Part shown: piece after piece, positions 55,382 to 63,720 of the stretch
How positions within the stretch are numbered: position 1 is the first letter of the stretch
How the letters are laid out: each line of letters begins with the position of its first letter
Assembly (NCBI GenBank): GCA_030263395.1
Contig: SZOW01000001.1
Span: forward strand, 62,001-126,000
DNA from: QUBU01 sp014337915
Lineage (GTDB): Bacteria > Pseudomonadota > Gammaproteobacteria > Steroidobacterales > GCA-2729495
Reading direction: 5' to 3'
Length of the DNA stretch: 64,000 bases
Program-made: the position numbers and the translations under genes
The notes under the pieces: model-generated
Told to the model about the DNA's origin: nothing
Database searches by the model: none
Seen by the model: only the letters and a program-made list of their open reading frames with translations

Positions 55382-56853
55382 GAACTCGACGGCATCGCGC
55401 CGCCATTCACGAGGCGCGCGAACAGCTCTTCATAGCGCGGTCCCTGGTGCTCCCATGACCAGTCGCGGGCCATGCCATTGGCGACCACGCGGGCCCAGTC
55501 GGACGGCGATGCATGCCAGTCCAGCGCCGCGTTCAGTCCCCAGCCAAGGCCACCGACATCCGCATCGAGAAATACGCTGCCGGTTCCCTGGCCGGTGGCG
55601 GGATCGAAGTGCGTCACCGTATCGGCGAGGCCGCCGGTGCGGCGCACCACCGGCACCGCACCGTAGCGCATCGCGTACATCTGCGTGAGCCCGCAGGGTT
55701 CGTACAACGAGGGCACGAGGAACAGGTCGCTGCCAGCGTAGACACGGTGGGCGAGGCCCTCATCCTGGGCTTCGACGAATGCCACGCGACCGGGATGGCT
55801 TGCGGCCAGGTCGCGCAGCGCCGCGACGTATCCCTGCTCGCCGCTGCCGAGGATGGCGCAGCAGAAGCGGCGCGCGGCCAGCAGCGCCGGCAGCGCGTGA
55901 ATGACGATATCGATGCCCTTCTGCTGCGCGAGCCGCGACACCAGGCCTACCACCGGCACGCCCGGCTGCAGGTCCAGGCCAAGTTCGGCCGCGAGCGCCC
56001 TGCGGCAGGTCTGCTTGCCCACCAGGTCGCGGGCGGAGTAATGCGCCGGCAGCAGCGGATCGGTGGCCGGGTCCCAGTGCGCGTAGTCCACGCCGTTGAG
56101 GATGCCCGCCAGCCGGTGCCGGCGCTGGCGCAGCAGGCCGTCCAGGCCCATGCCGTACTCCGCGGTCTGGATTTCCTGGGCATGGGTCGGGCTCACGGTG
56201 GTGAGGACGTCGGCGTTGGCGATGCCGGCCCTGAGGAAATTGATGTCGCCCTGCGCCAGGTCCTCCGGGGCGAACAATGGCTGCAGCGATGCTGCGTCCG
56301 CCTGCTCGAGCAGGCCAGCCGGGAACACGCCCTGGTAGCCGATGTTGTGGATAGTCAGCGCCGCATAGGACTGGCGGAAGGCGCGTTCGGCCCGCAACGG
56401 ACCTTTGAGCATCACTGCCGCCGGGGCGGCGTGCCAGTCATGGCAATGGACGATGTCCGGCCGGAAACCGGCGCTGGCGGCGAACTCCAGCGCCGCACGC
56501 GAGAGCAGCATGAAACGCAGCGCCTCGGCAGTACCGCTGGCATACACGCCGCCGCCGAAGAATGCGGGCGCGTCCACCAGGAAGATCTCCGGGCCCCGGC
56601 CGGCGCCCGCCTGCCCGGCGAGGCGGTGCACCGCATAGCTTGCCGGCGCGCTTCCGGGAGCCGGACGCGGGCCCAGCGCGGCATGCGCCTCGATGGCGAC
56701 GCCGCGCTCGCGCATCTCGCCATAGAAGGGCAACACCACCAGCACCTCGTGCCCGCGGCGCGCGAGCCAGCCGCAGAGGCCGGTGGTGACATCACCGAGG
56801 CCGCCGACCTTGGCCAGCGGTGCGTACTCGGCGCAGACGGTCAGGATGCGCAT
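55378..56853 (-). CDS. glgA: Glycogen synthase GlgA
   Basis: 491 residues of GT5. It elongates glycogen using ADP-glucose. The N-terminal MRILTVCAEYAPLAKVGGLG has the KxGGL ADP-glucose-binding motif, VHCHDWHAAPAAVML carries the conserved His, and the C-terminal VPSLYEPCGLTQMYAMRYGA and RRTGGLADTV are the GT-B donor-site signatures. The ATG at 56853 is fixed by the conserved MRILTV. It is transcribed alone on the minus strand, converging on malQ; a usp gene lies upstream. Confidence 0.95.
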   Translation of the reverse strand: MRILTVCAEYAPLAKVGGLGDVTTGLCGWLARRGHEVLVVLPFYGEMRERGVAIEAHAALGPRPAPGSAPASYAVHRLAGQAGAGRGPEIFLVDAPAFFGGGVYASGTAEALRFMLLSRAALEFAASAGFRPDIVHCHDWHAAPAAVMLKGPLRAERAFRQSYAALTIHNIGYQGVFPAGLLEQADAASLQPLFAPEDLAQGDINFLRAGIANADVLTTVSPTHAQEIQTAEYGMGLDGLLRQRRHRLAGILNGVDYAHWDPATDPLLPAHYSARDLVGKQTCRRALAAELGLDLQPGVPVVGLVSRLAQQKGIDIVIHALPALLAARRFCCAILGSGEQGYVAALRDLAASHPGRVAFVEAQDEGLAHRVYAGSDLFLVPSLYEPCGLTQMYAMRYGAVPVVRRTGGLADTVTHFDPATGQGTGSVFLDADVGGLGWGLNAALDWHASPSDWARVVANGMARDWSWEHQGPRYEELFARLVNGGAMPSSS

Positions 56854-56899
56854 GACCACGCCGTGCCGGAATCGGCAGCCATGCTGGCGGGCGGCAGGC

Positions 56900-57337
56900 T
56901 CAGGCGTTGCGGATCGACAGCACCGGGCAGCTGGCGTGGCGCAGGACTGCCTCGGTCGTGCTGCCGAGGAGCACATGCTTGACGCCGCTGTAACCATGCG
57001 TCGTCATGATGATGAGCCCCGCGTTCTTTTCCCTGGCATAGCGCACCACTTCCTCGGCGGGCCGGCCCACCAGCACGCGGGTGATGATGCCGCCTTCACG
57101 AAGGTGGGCGCTGGCGAAGCTCGCCATACGCTTCTCGGCACTGCGCGACAGCTCCTCGACCGACGGAATCGGCACCGGCCCCATGTCCAGGGTTGCGTAG
57201 ATATGCGGTTCCTCGACCACGTAGATGCAGTGGATTTCCGCCTGCATTTCCCCGGCCATGCGGCGTGCCCAGGGCAGCGCGGCGAGCGACGCCTCGGAAA
57301 AATCCGTCGGGAATACGATCACATTCTTGCCAGCCAT
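56900..57337 (-). CDS. Universal stress protein (UspA family)
   Basis: 145 residues of the single-domain Usp fold. VIVFPTDFSEASLAALPWAR is the N-terminal block, and THGYSGVKHVLLGSTTEAVL followed by RHASCPVL is the ATP-binding C-terminal block. The GxxG and GS residues are present, so it probably binds ATP. AGGAG lies seven bases before the ATG. TATACT on the minus strand at 57417-57412 may be its -10 box. It may be co-expressed with glgA, 46 bases downstream. Confidence 0.92.
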   Translation of the reverse strand: MAGKNVIVFPTDFSEASLAALPWARRMAGEMQAEIHCIYVVEEPHIYATLDMGPVPIPSVEELSRSAEKRMASFASAHLREGGIITRVLVGRPAEEVVRYAREKNAGLIIMTTHGYSGVKHVLLGSTTEAVLRHASCPVLSIRNA

Positions 57338-57496
57338 GCTGTTGCTCCTGGTTCCTGCCTGGAATCTGCGGGCCGATACACCGCGCCAGGACGTTGCCTG
57401 GCCTGATACCCAGTATAGTGAGTCGCCAGTAGGGCGTGGAAGGCTTGGCCCGAACGCCGGGAGCGGCTGCGTACGCCGCGGCGCGACCGGCCGGCG

Positions 57497-57973
57497 TCAG
57501 TAGCTGGCGAGGGAGCGCTGCGAAACTCGCGCCCGGGCTTCGCCGCCAGGGCCGTACTCCGCCGTCGCGGCAGGCTCGCCACGCAGCAGGCGCAGGGTGC
57601 TGTCGACGCGCCGGCGCTGGCCGCGGATGAGCTGGCCGTTGGCATCGTTCAGGGCGCGGCACTGGCGCGTCAGTGCCAGCACCTGCTGCCAGCGCTGGCC
57701 GATGCCGGCATCGTTGCCGAAGCCGCGGCTGCCGCGACCCGGACGGTTGCCGATGCCAAGGCGCTCGAGCAGGGCCTGGCGGCGCCCGTCGATTTCGCCG
57801 GCAGCGGCAATGGATTCGGCCTTGGCACCAACCGCCTTCAGCAGCGCATCCCCGTCGCGGGCTGTCAGCGCGCGGCGCTCATCCTCCAGCGAGGACAGCA
57901 CCGCCTGCATGGCGTCGATCTGCTGGTCGAGCAGCCGGGCGAGGTCGCGGTCGGGAAGCAGGTCTCTGGGCAT
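57497..57973 (-). CDS. flgN: FlgN-like flagellar export chaperone
   Basis: 158 residues, mostly helical. It is identified by position directly downstream of flgM and by the FlgN pattern: LARLLDQQIDAMQAVLSSLE, EDERRALTARDGDALLKAV and LTRQCRALNDANGQLI. FlgN binds hook-filament junction proteins FlgK and FlgL before export. The ATG is 30 bases past the flgM stop, and both would be read from the sigma-28 promoter. Confidence 0.85.
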   Translation of the reverse strand: MPRDLLPDRDLARLLDQQIDAMQAVLSSLEDERRALTARDGDALLKAVGAKAESIAAAGEIDGRRQALLERLGIGNRPGRGSRGFGNDAGIGQRWQQVLALTRQCRALNDANGQLIRGQRRRVDSTLRLLRGEPAATAEYGPGGEARARVSQRSLASY

Positions 57974-58003
57974 GTCGGTTCGTGCTTATGCGCGTGGGGC
58001 GGG

Positions 58004-58315
58004 TCAGCCGAGGTCGCGGTCCATGCGCAGCAGCTTTGCGGCAATGCGCGCGGGATCGGGACGGTAGTCGCCGGACTCCAGACGCTCGCGGGCCGCTTTC
58101 ACGCGCGCCTGGTCTACCTCGGGAATCGCGGCAAGCCGTGCCTCGATGGCCTTCAGGCGTGCTGCCGTGCCCGTAAGCTCCACGGCATCGGCGGCAGCAG
58201 CGGTACGCCGGCTCGCCGTGGCATCGGCAGCAGCGTCCGGACGTTGGACGGCACGGGACCGCGACGGGCCGATGTCGTGGCCCACCCTCCCGTAACCGTT
58301 GATCTTGTCAGCCAT
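58004..58315 (-). CDS. flgM: Anti-sigma-28 factor FlgM
   Basis: 103 residues. The N-terminal MADKINGYGR is typical, followed by an Ala/Arg/Asp-rich disordered part, then the sigma-binding helices: LKAIEARLAAIPEVDQARVK and ARERLESGDYRPDPARIAAK ending LLRMDRDLG. FlgM holds sigma-28 (FliA) until the hook is complete and it is exported. A sigma-28 type promoter lies just upstream, giving feedback control. Confidence 0.92.
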   Translation of the reverse strand: MADKINGYGRVGHDIGPSRSRAVQRPDAAADATASRRTAAAADAVELTGTAARLKAIEARLAAIPEVDQARVKAARERLESGDYRPDPARIAAKLLRMDRDLG

Positions 58316-58352
58316 GTCTCGCTCCTCGGCCCAGTCCCAGCTTCCTACAGGC

Positions 58353-58380
58353 TTATCGGCAACCCGGGCAGATTCCTTTA
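58353..58380 (-). promoter_or_regulatory. Sigma-28 (FliA) promoter for flgM-flgN
   Basis: On the minus strand GCCGATAA (58360 to 58353) is a perfect FliA -10 element, and TAAA (58380 to 58377) is the core of the -35. The spacing between them is 16 bases, one more than the usual 15. It lies between the flgA stop and the flgM ATG. Confidence 0.8.
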
Positions 58381-58389
58381 GCCGCCCGT

Positions 58390-59124
58390 TCAGGGCAAGT
58401 AAACTTCTACTGTTTTCTCATTTCTTACAATAGCTTGCATGATCTTCTTCGAGGATATGTTTTGCACCTCGATCACCTGTCCCAGGGCCCCGTCGCCCCG
58501 CGCCACCGCCGGTGCCTGGACGGTCAATACCCCGGATTTCGCCTGGAGCGTGACTGCCTGGCCGCGCCTGACCAGGACGGGCGCTTCCAGCAATGCCGGA
58601 GCCAGCGCCGCGCCCGCGGGCACCGCACGCCGCAGGACCTGCCCCGCCACCGCTTCGACGCTGGTCAGGTAGCCACCACTGATCGCTCCCAGTTCCCGTT
58701 CCGCCAGTAATACGTCACCGGGTGCCAAAACTTTGCCGCGCTCGAGAGGCAGGGCTGCCACGACCACGGACTGCCGTACCGTGATTTTCACCGGCACGAA
58801 CAGCCGCCACTGGCGCGCCCCGTTGCAGCGGACTTCAGCCGTCAGCCTCGAGCTGAGCTGCGTGCGCGCCGGCAACGAGGCCGACAGTGGCGCATCACAG
58901 GCTGGCATCTGCAGCCGCGGATCCAGTTCCTCGGCCCGGGCCGTGACCTGACCCGGCGCATCGGCAAGGCGCTCGAGCACCACGGCTTCGGCCGCGGCCC
59001 TGATGTCCGCCGCCGCCTGGAAGCGCGCCATGTCCGCTGCCGGCAGTGATCCGGGCACGGGCAGCAGGGCCAGCAGCAGCGCTGCGGCCCGGCTCTTGCT
59101 TGTTCCATGTCGGTTGCCAGTCAT
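58390..59124 (-). CDS. flgA: Flagellar P-ring assembly chaperone FlgA
   Basis: 244 residues with a Sec signal peptide (SRAAALLLALLPVPGSLPAA). The C-terminal half is the SAF/beta-clip domain: LERGKVLAPGDVLLAERELG, GQVLRRAVPAGAALAPALLE and GQVIEVQNISSKKIMQAIV. FlgA helps FlgI polymerise into the periplasmic P ring. The ATG at 59124 gives the signal peptide a normal length; an ATG at 59151 is in frame but lies inside a putative promoter. Confidence 0.92.
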   Translation of the reverse strand: MTGNRHGTSKSRAAALLLALLPVPGSLPAADMARFQAAADIRAAAEAVVLERLADAPGQVTARAEELDPRLQMPACDAPLSASLPARTQLSSRLTAEVRCNGARQWRLFVPVKITVRQSVVVAALPLERGKVLAPGDVLLAERELGAISGGYLTSVEAVAGQVLRRAVPAGAALAPALLEAPVLVRRGQAVTLQAKSGVLTVQAPAVARGDGALGQVIEVQNISSKKIMQAIVRNEKTVEVYLP

Positions 59125-59136
59125 GCCGGGGAAGTT

Positions 59137-59152
59137 TGCAAGAAGCGTGCCC
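59137..59152 (-). promoter_or_regulatory. Sigma-54-like promoter for flgA
   Basis: On the minus strand GGGCACG (59152 to 59146) and TTGCA (59141 to 59137) have the correct four-base gap; the only departure is the first G in place of T. The predicted start site, about 59126, is only two bases before the flgA ATG, which would give a leaderless mRNA. It could be a chance match. Confidence 0.45.
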
Positions 59153-59292
59153 ATCGGCACTGGCACTGGTGGCATCCGCCGACGAGGAGCCGGACGGCAA
59201 GCCACTGCCGCCGCTGCAAGGCGCTGCCGCCGGGGCGGAGAGGACTTGCCGATGCAGACCCGCTGCGCCATTCCCCGCCCCTTCCGACCGGG

Positions 59293-59309
59293 CTGGCACG
59301 GCTCTTGCA
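59293..59309 (+). promoter_or_regulatory. Sigma-54 promoter for the flgB operon
   Basis: CTGGCACG (59293-59300), four bases, then TTGCA (59305-59309) is a full match to the sigma-54 -24/-12 consensus. The predicted start site is near 59320, 28 bases before the flgB ATG, leaving room for the GGGAG ribosome binding site. An activator of the FleQ/FlrC type is expected but is not in the window. Confidence 0.88.
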
Positions 59310-59347
59310 ATGACTCCCGCAGGACAGCGACGCATCGGGAGCATCCC

Positions 59348-59746
59348 ATGCCCATCGACATCAACCAGGTATTCGCACCCCACGAACGGGTGATGACGCT
59401 GGCGAGCCGGCGCATCGAACTGCTGGCCGCCAACATGGCCAATGCCGACACGCCGAACTACAAGGCGCGTGACGTGGATTTCAAGGCTGCGCTGGCCAGC
59501 GCCGACGCGGGCCAGGCCGTGACCCTGGCAGCCACGCGACCGGGACATATACAAGGAGCGGACGCCGCCGGCCAGCCGGCCGCGCTCTACCGCGTACCCG
59601 AGCAGCCGACCCTCGATGGCAACACCGTCGACGCGCAGAAGGAAAGCGCGGCTATCGCCGAAACCGCCACGCGCTACCAGGCCTCACTCTCGTTCCTCGA
59701 CATGCGCATCCGCGGCCTGCGCATGGCCATCACTGGAGGTCGCTGA
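59348..59746 (+). CDS. flgB: Flagellar proximal rod protein FlgB
   Basis: 132 residues. RIELLAANMANADTPNYKAR is the axial-protein N-terminal motif, and the C terminus (RYQASLSFLDMRIRGLRMAI) forms the partner helix. FlgB begins the rod at the MS ring. The ATG at 59348 has GGGAG upstream. It is the first gene of flgBCDEFGH; flgC follows two bases after the stop. Confidence 0.94.
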   Translation: MPIDINQVFAPHERVMTLASRRIELLAANMANADTPNYKARDVDFKAALASADAGQAVTLAATRPGHIQGADAAGQPAALYRVPEQPTLDGNTVDAQKESAAIAETATRYQASLSFLDMRIRGLRMAITGGR

Positions 59747-59748
59747 CC

Positions 59749-60162
59749 ATGGGACTACTCAACATCTTCGATATCGCCGGCGCCGCGATGAGCGCGCAGT
59801 CGGTGCGCCTGAACGCGACCGCCAGCAACCTGGCCAATGCCAACAGCGCCGCGGGCAAGGCCGAGGACGCCTATCGCGCCCGCCAGCCGGTGTTCCAGAC
59901 CGTGCTGCAGGGCCAGGGTGCCGATCCCGCCGCCGCCTCGGTGCGCGTCGCCGGTGTCGTGGAGAGCCAGGCCCCGCCGCCGCGGGTCTACCAGCCGGGC
60001 CATCCGCAGGCGGATGCCGATGGCTACGTCTACATGTCCAACGTCAACGTGGTGGACGAGATGGTCAACATGATCTCGGCCTCGCGTTCGTACCAGAACA
60101 GCATCGAGGTGCTCAACACCTCGAAGGAACTCTTCCTCCGCACCCTCTCGCTGGGCTCCTAG
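59749..60162 (+). CDS. flgC: Flagellar proximal rod protein FlgC
   Basis: 137 residues. SVRLNATASNLANANSAAGK is the N-terminal axial motif, and VVDEMVNMISASRSYQNSIE followed by VLNTSKELFLRTL is the conserved C terminus. It is a rod subunit between FlgB and FlgF. AGGTCGCTGACC precedes the ATG, which lies two bases past the flgB stop. Confidence 0.95.
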   Translation: MGLLNIFDIAGAAMSAQSVRLNATASNLANANSAAGKAEDAYRARQPVFQTVLQGQGADPAAASVRVAGVVESQAPPPRVYQPGHPQADADGYVYMSNVNVVDEMVNMISASRSYQNSIEVLNTSKELFLRTLSLGS

Positions 60163-60181
60163 CCCACTGGAGTACTGAACC

Positions 60182-60874
60182 ATGGCCACGATCACCAGCA
60201 ACAACGCCAGCAGCCCGATCTTCGGCGGGCTCGACTCGTCCTACCAGTTGCCCACGAAATCCACGAAAGGCAGCAACGAACTCGGCCAGGAGCAGTTCCT
60301 GACGCTGATGATCCAGCAGTTCCGGAACCAGGACCCGCTGAAGCCGCAGGATCCGTCCGAGTTCCTGACGCAGCTCGCGCAGGTGTCCAGTGTCGCCGGC
60401 ATCTCCGAGATGAACCAGTCGATGAAGACCCTGGCGGATGCGACCTACGCCGCGCAAGCGCTGCAGGCCGCCACCGTCGTCGGCCACGACGTACTCGCAC
60501 CCGCGAACACAGCCAGTATTGCCAGCGGCCAGGGACTCAGGGGCCAGGTTGCGCTGCCGGTGGCGACCGCCACCGCGAGCGTCAGCATCCTCGACAGCGC
60601 CGGCACGCTGGTGCGGCAGATCCCGCTGGGCAACCAGGCCGCAGGCCAGGCCAGCTTCAGCTGGGATGGCCTGGACAGCAGAGGCAACCCCGCCGCTGCC
60701 GGCAGCTACACGGTGCAGGCCAGCTACGCCAACGGCGAGCAGCGCACCGCCGTCGACACCTACCTGCACAAGCGCGTGGCCAGCGTTTCCCTCGGCGGTG
60801 ACGGCCAGCGCACCACGCTCACCACGGCCGATGGCCAGCAACTCGGCCTCGCCGACGTCAAGGCCATCTACTGA
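60182..60874 (+). CDS. flgD: Flagellar hook assembly (capping) protein FlgD
   Basis: 230 residues. The N-terminal part has LGQEQFLTLMIQQFRNQDPL and EFLTQLAQVSSVAGISEMNQ, the hook-cap motif. The C-terminal part is a beta-sandwich with ASFSWDGLDSRGNPAAAGSY, the FLgD Ig-like/tudor region. FlgD caps the growing hook and is discarded. It follows flgC by 19 bases. Confidence 0.95.
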   Translation: MATITSNNASSPIFGGLDSSYQLPTKSTKGSNELGQEQFLTLMIQQFRNQDPLKPQDPSEFLTQLAQVSSVAGISEMNQSMKTLADATYAAQALQAATVVGHDVLAPANTASIASGQGLRGQVALPVATATASVSILDSAGTLVRQIPLGNQAAGQASFSWDGLDSRGNPAAAGSYTVQASYANGEQRTAVDTYLHKRVASVSLGGDGQRTTLTTADGQQLGLADVKAIY

Positions 60875-60922
60875 CAACCGAATCCACCTACTGACCCGGA
60901 ATATCCCGACAGGAGCCCGAAC

Positions 60923-62119
60923 ATGTCATTCCAGATCGCACTCAGCGGCCTGAACGCCGCCTCCACCGACCTGCAGGTCACCTCCAACAACATCGCCAAT
61001 GCCAACACCACCGGCTTCAAGTCCTCGCGCGCCGAGTTCGCCGACGTGTTCTCCGGCGAGGCGATCGGCATCGGCAATGGCGTGCGCCTCGCGGAAGTGC
61101 GCCAGGAATTCACCCAGGGCAACGTCGACATCACCGAGCGCCAGATGGACCTCGCCATCAGCGGCAAGGGCTTCTTCGTGGTGAGCGACAACGGCAGCCT
61201 GGTGTATTCGCGGGTCGGGGCCTTTGGCCTCGACTCTAACGGCTACGTGGAGAACTCCGAGCGTGAGCGGCTGCAGGTATACCCACCGCGCGGCGACGGC
61301 ACCTTCAACACCGGCGCCCTGATCGACCTGCAGTTCACCACCGACACCTCGCCGCCGCAGCCCACCGGCACGGTGGACATGAACATCAACCTGCCGGCAG
61401 GCGCCACCATTCCCGCTGTTTCGCCCTTCAACATGGCGGATCCGCAGTCGTACAACCACAGCACGTCGAGCATCACCTACGACACCCTCGGCGTGGCACA
61501 CAACACCACGTTCTACTTCATTGCTGCTGCCGGCGGCTGGAATGCCGCCATGAGCATCGACGGCAACCAGGTCGGTACCCTCCAGCCCTTCGCCTTCAAT
61601 TCCTCCGGCGTCCTGACCACACCGGCCAATGGGCAGCTGGCCTTCAACGGCTACAACCCCGGCAACGGCGCGGCGGCGATGAACGTCACGCTGGACATGA
61701 GCCGCTCCACGCAGTACGGCTCGAGCTTCGTCGTCAACCAGATCGCCCCGGATGGCCAGGCCGCCGGGCGGCTGCGCAGCTTCGAGGTGGATCCCTCCGG
61801 CATCGTCTTTGCCCGCTTCTCCAACGGCGAGTCTTCTGCCCTCGGGCAGATCGCCCTCGCCAACTTCTCCAACCCAGAAGGATTGCTCAAGGTGAGTGAC
61901 ACATCGTTCCAGGAAACCTACCGCTCCGGCGTCCCGCAGCGCGGCCAGGCCACCCAGTCCGACTTCGGCGTGATCCAGTCCGGCGCACTCGAGTCCTCCA
62001 ACGTCGACCTGACCGAGCAGCTGGTGCGCATGATCACCAGCCAGCGCCTGTTCCAGGCCAACGCCCAGGTGATCTCGACGCTCGACACCGTCACCCAGAC
62101 CATCATCAACATCCGCTGA
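60923..62119 (+). CDS. flgE: Flagellar hook protein FlgE
   Basis: 398 residues. SGLNAASTDLQVTSNNIANA and NTTGFKSSRAEFADVFSG form the N-terminal D0 region, MDLAISGKGFFVVSDNGSLV is the conserved hook block, and SSNVDLTEQLVRMITSQRLF with NAQVISTLDTVTQTIINIR closes D0. The central domains are of ordinary size. AGGAG lies before the ATG. Some E. coli-type FlgE are of similar length. Confidence 0.95.
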   Translation: MSFQIALSGLNAASTDLQVTSNNIANANTTGFKSSRAEFADVFSGEAIGIGNGVRLAEVRQEFTQGNVDITERQMDLAISGKGFFVVSDNGSLVYSRVGAFGLDSNGYVENSERERLQVYPPRGDGTFNTGALIDLQFTTDTSPPQPTGTVDMNINLPAGATIPAVSPFNMADPQSYNHSTSSITYDTLGVAHNTTFYFIAAAGGWNAAMSIDGNQVGTLQPFAFNSSGVLTTPANGQLAFNGYNPGNGAAAMNVTLDMSRSTQYGSSFVVNQIAPDGQAAGRLRSFEVDPSGIVFARFSNGESSALGQIALANFSNPEGLLKVSDTSFQETYRSGVPQRGQATQSDFGVIQSGALESSNVDLTEQLVRMITSQRLFQANAQVISTLDTVTQTIINIR

Positions 62120-62143
62120 TCCGGGTAACGAGGCGCAACCACC

Positions 62144-62887
62144 ATGGACCGCATGATCTACGTCGCCATGACCGGCGCCCGCGAGGCCATGCGGGCCCAG
62201 TCGGTTGTGGCGCACAACATCGCCAACGCCAGCACCACGGGCTTCCGCGAGGTGCGCCGTGCCGTGGACAGCGCCGCGGTGGGCGGCCCCGGCCTGGCGA
62301 CACGGGTCAACCCGGTCTCGCTGCCCGACGCCTGGAATCCCAACGTCGGCACCATGATGCACACCGGCCGCGAGCTGGACATAGCCATCCAGGGCCAGGG
62401 CTGGATCGCGGTGCAGGACGCGGCGGGCAACGAGGCCTATACCCGGGCGGGCAACCTGCGCATCAATGCCGCCGGCCTGCTGGAGACGGCCTCCGGCGAG
62501 CTGGTGAAGGGCAGCGGCGGGCCGATCTCCATCCCCGCCTACCAGCAGCTGTACATCGGCAACGACGGGCAGATCTCCATCGTGCCACAGGGCCAGACGC
62601 CCGACGCCATCGCCGTGGTGGACCGAATCCGGCTGGTGAACCCGCCGGCGCAGGACATGGTCCGCTCCGACAACGGACTGTTCCGCATGGCCGACGACAG
62701 CGAGGCCGCGGCGGATGCCAGCGTGACCATCACCAGCGGCGAGCTGGAAGCGTCCAACGTCAACGCCACGGCAGCACTGGTGGAGATGATCGAGCTGTCT
62801 CGTGCCTACGAAATGCAGGTCCGCGCCATGCATGCGGCGGACGAGAACGAGGCCGCCACTGCCCGCCTGATGCGGGCCGGCGGCTGA
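62144..62887 (+). CDS. flgF: Flagellar proximal rod protein FlgF
   Basis: 247 residues. MDRMIYVAMTGAREAMRAQS is the usual FlgF opening, followed by VVAHNIANASTTGFREVRRA and, at the C terminus, GELEASNVNATAALVEMIEL ending in RAYEMQVRAM. It is a rod subunit located below FlgG. It follows flgE by 24 bases. Confidence 0.95.
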   Translation: MDRMIYVAMTGAREAMRAQSVVAHNIANASTTGFREVRRAVDSAAVGGPGLATRVNPVSLPDAWNPNVGTMMHTGRELDIAIQGQGWIAVQDAAGNEAYTRAGNLRINAAGLLETASGELVKGSGGPISIPAYQQLYIGNDGQISIVPQGQTPDAIAVVDRIRLVNPPAQDMVRSDNGLFRMADDSEAAADASVTITSGELEASNVNATAALVEMIELSRAYEMQVRAMHAADENEAATARLMRAGG

Positions 62888-62924
62888 GGCCGGCCGCACC
62901 GCGGCCTGAACAGGAGCAACTGAC

Positions 62925-63707
62925 ATGGAATCACTTTGGGTAGCAAAGACCGGCCTCGATGCGCAGCAGACGCGCATGACCGTGGTCTCGAATAACCTGG
63001 CCAACGTCAATACCAACGGCTTCAAGAAAGGCCGGGCGATCTTCGAGGACCTGCTCTACCAGAACGTCTCCCAGGCGGGCGGCGCCACCTCGCAGAACAC
63101 CGAGAAGCCCACTGGGCTGACGCTCGGCACCGGGGTGCGCGTGGTGGCCACCGAGAAGACCTTCAACCAGGGCTCCACGGTCAACACCGGCAATCCCTTC
63201 GACGTCATGATCAGCGGCCGCGGCTTCTTCCAGGTGTTGCTGCCCGACGGCACGCAGGCCTACACGCGCGACGGCTCGTTCAAGATCGATTCCGAGGGCC
63301 GGCTGGTGACCGCCTCGGGCTACGAGCTGCAACCGTCCATCACGGTGCCGAACGGCGTTTCAGCCGTCACCATCTCGCCCGACGGGCTGATCCAGGCCAA
63401 GGTCACCGGCCAGGTGGACCCGGTGACGCTCGGTACTCTGCAGATCGCCGATTTCATCAATCCGGCCGGCCTGCAGCCGCGCGGCCAGAATCTGCTGGTC
63501 GAGACCTCTGCCAGCGGCACACCGCAGATCGGCAATCCCAACCTCGAGGGCCGCGGCGACCTGGTACAGGGTGCGCTGGAAGGCTCCAACGTCAACGTCG
63601 TCGAGGAACTGGTGGGCATGATCGAGACGCAGCGCGCCTACGAGATGAACTCCAAGGCCATCGCCGTCAGCGACCAGATGCTCCAGTACCTGAACAACAA
63701 CCTCTAG
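62925..63707 (+). CDS. flgG: Flagellar distal rod protein FlgG
   Basis: 260 residues, the canonical length. MESLWVAKTGLDAQQTRMTV and VSNNLANVNTNGFKKGRAIF open it, NPFDVMISGRGFFQVLLPDG is in the middle, and GSNVNVVEELVGMIETQRAY with MNSKAIAVSDQMLQYLNNNL closes it. It forms the drive-shaft of the rod. AGGAGC precedes the ATG. Confidence 0.96.
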   Translation: MESLWVAKTGLDAQQTRMTVVSNNLANVNTNGFKKGRAIFEDLLYQNVSQAGGATSQNTEKPTGLTLGTGVRVVATEKTFNQGSTVNTGNPFDVMISGRGFFQVLLPDGTQAYTRDGSFKIDSEGRLVTASGYELQPSITVPNGVSAVTISPDGLIQAKVTGQVDPVTLGTLQIADFINPAGLQPRGQNLLVETSASGTPQIGNPNLEGRGDLVQGALEGSNVNVVEELVGMIETQRAYEMNSKAIAVSDQMLQYLNNNL

Positions 63708-63720
63708 GCAGGATTCCCCA

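Noticed and set aside
60926..63025. A 699-codon open frame antisense to flgE, flgF and flgG
   Set aside because: It runs opposite three certain flagellar genes and encodes no recognisable domain.
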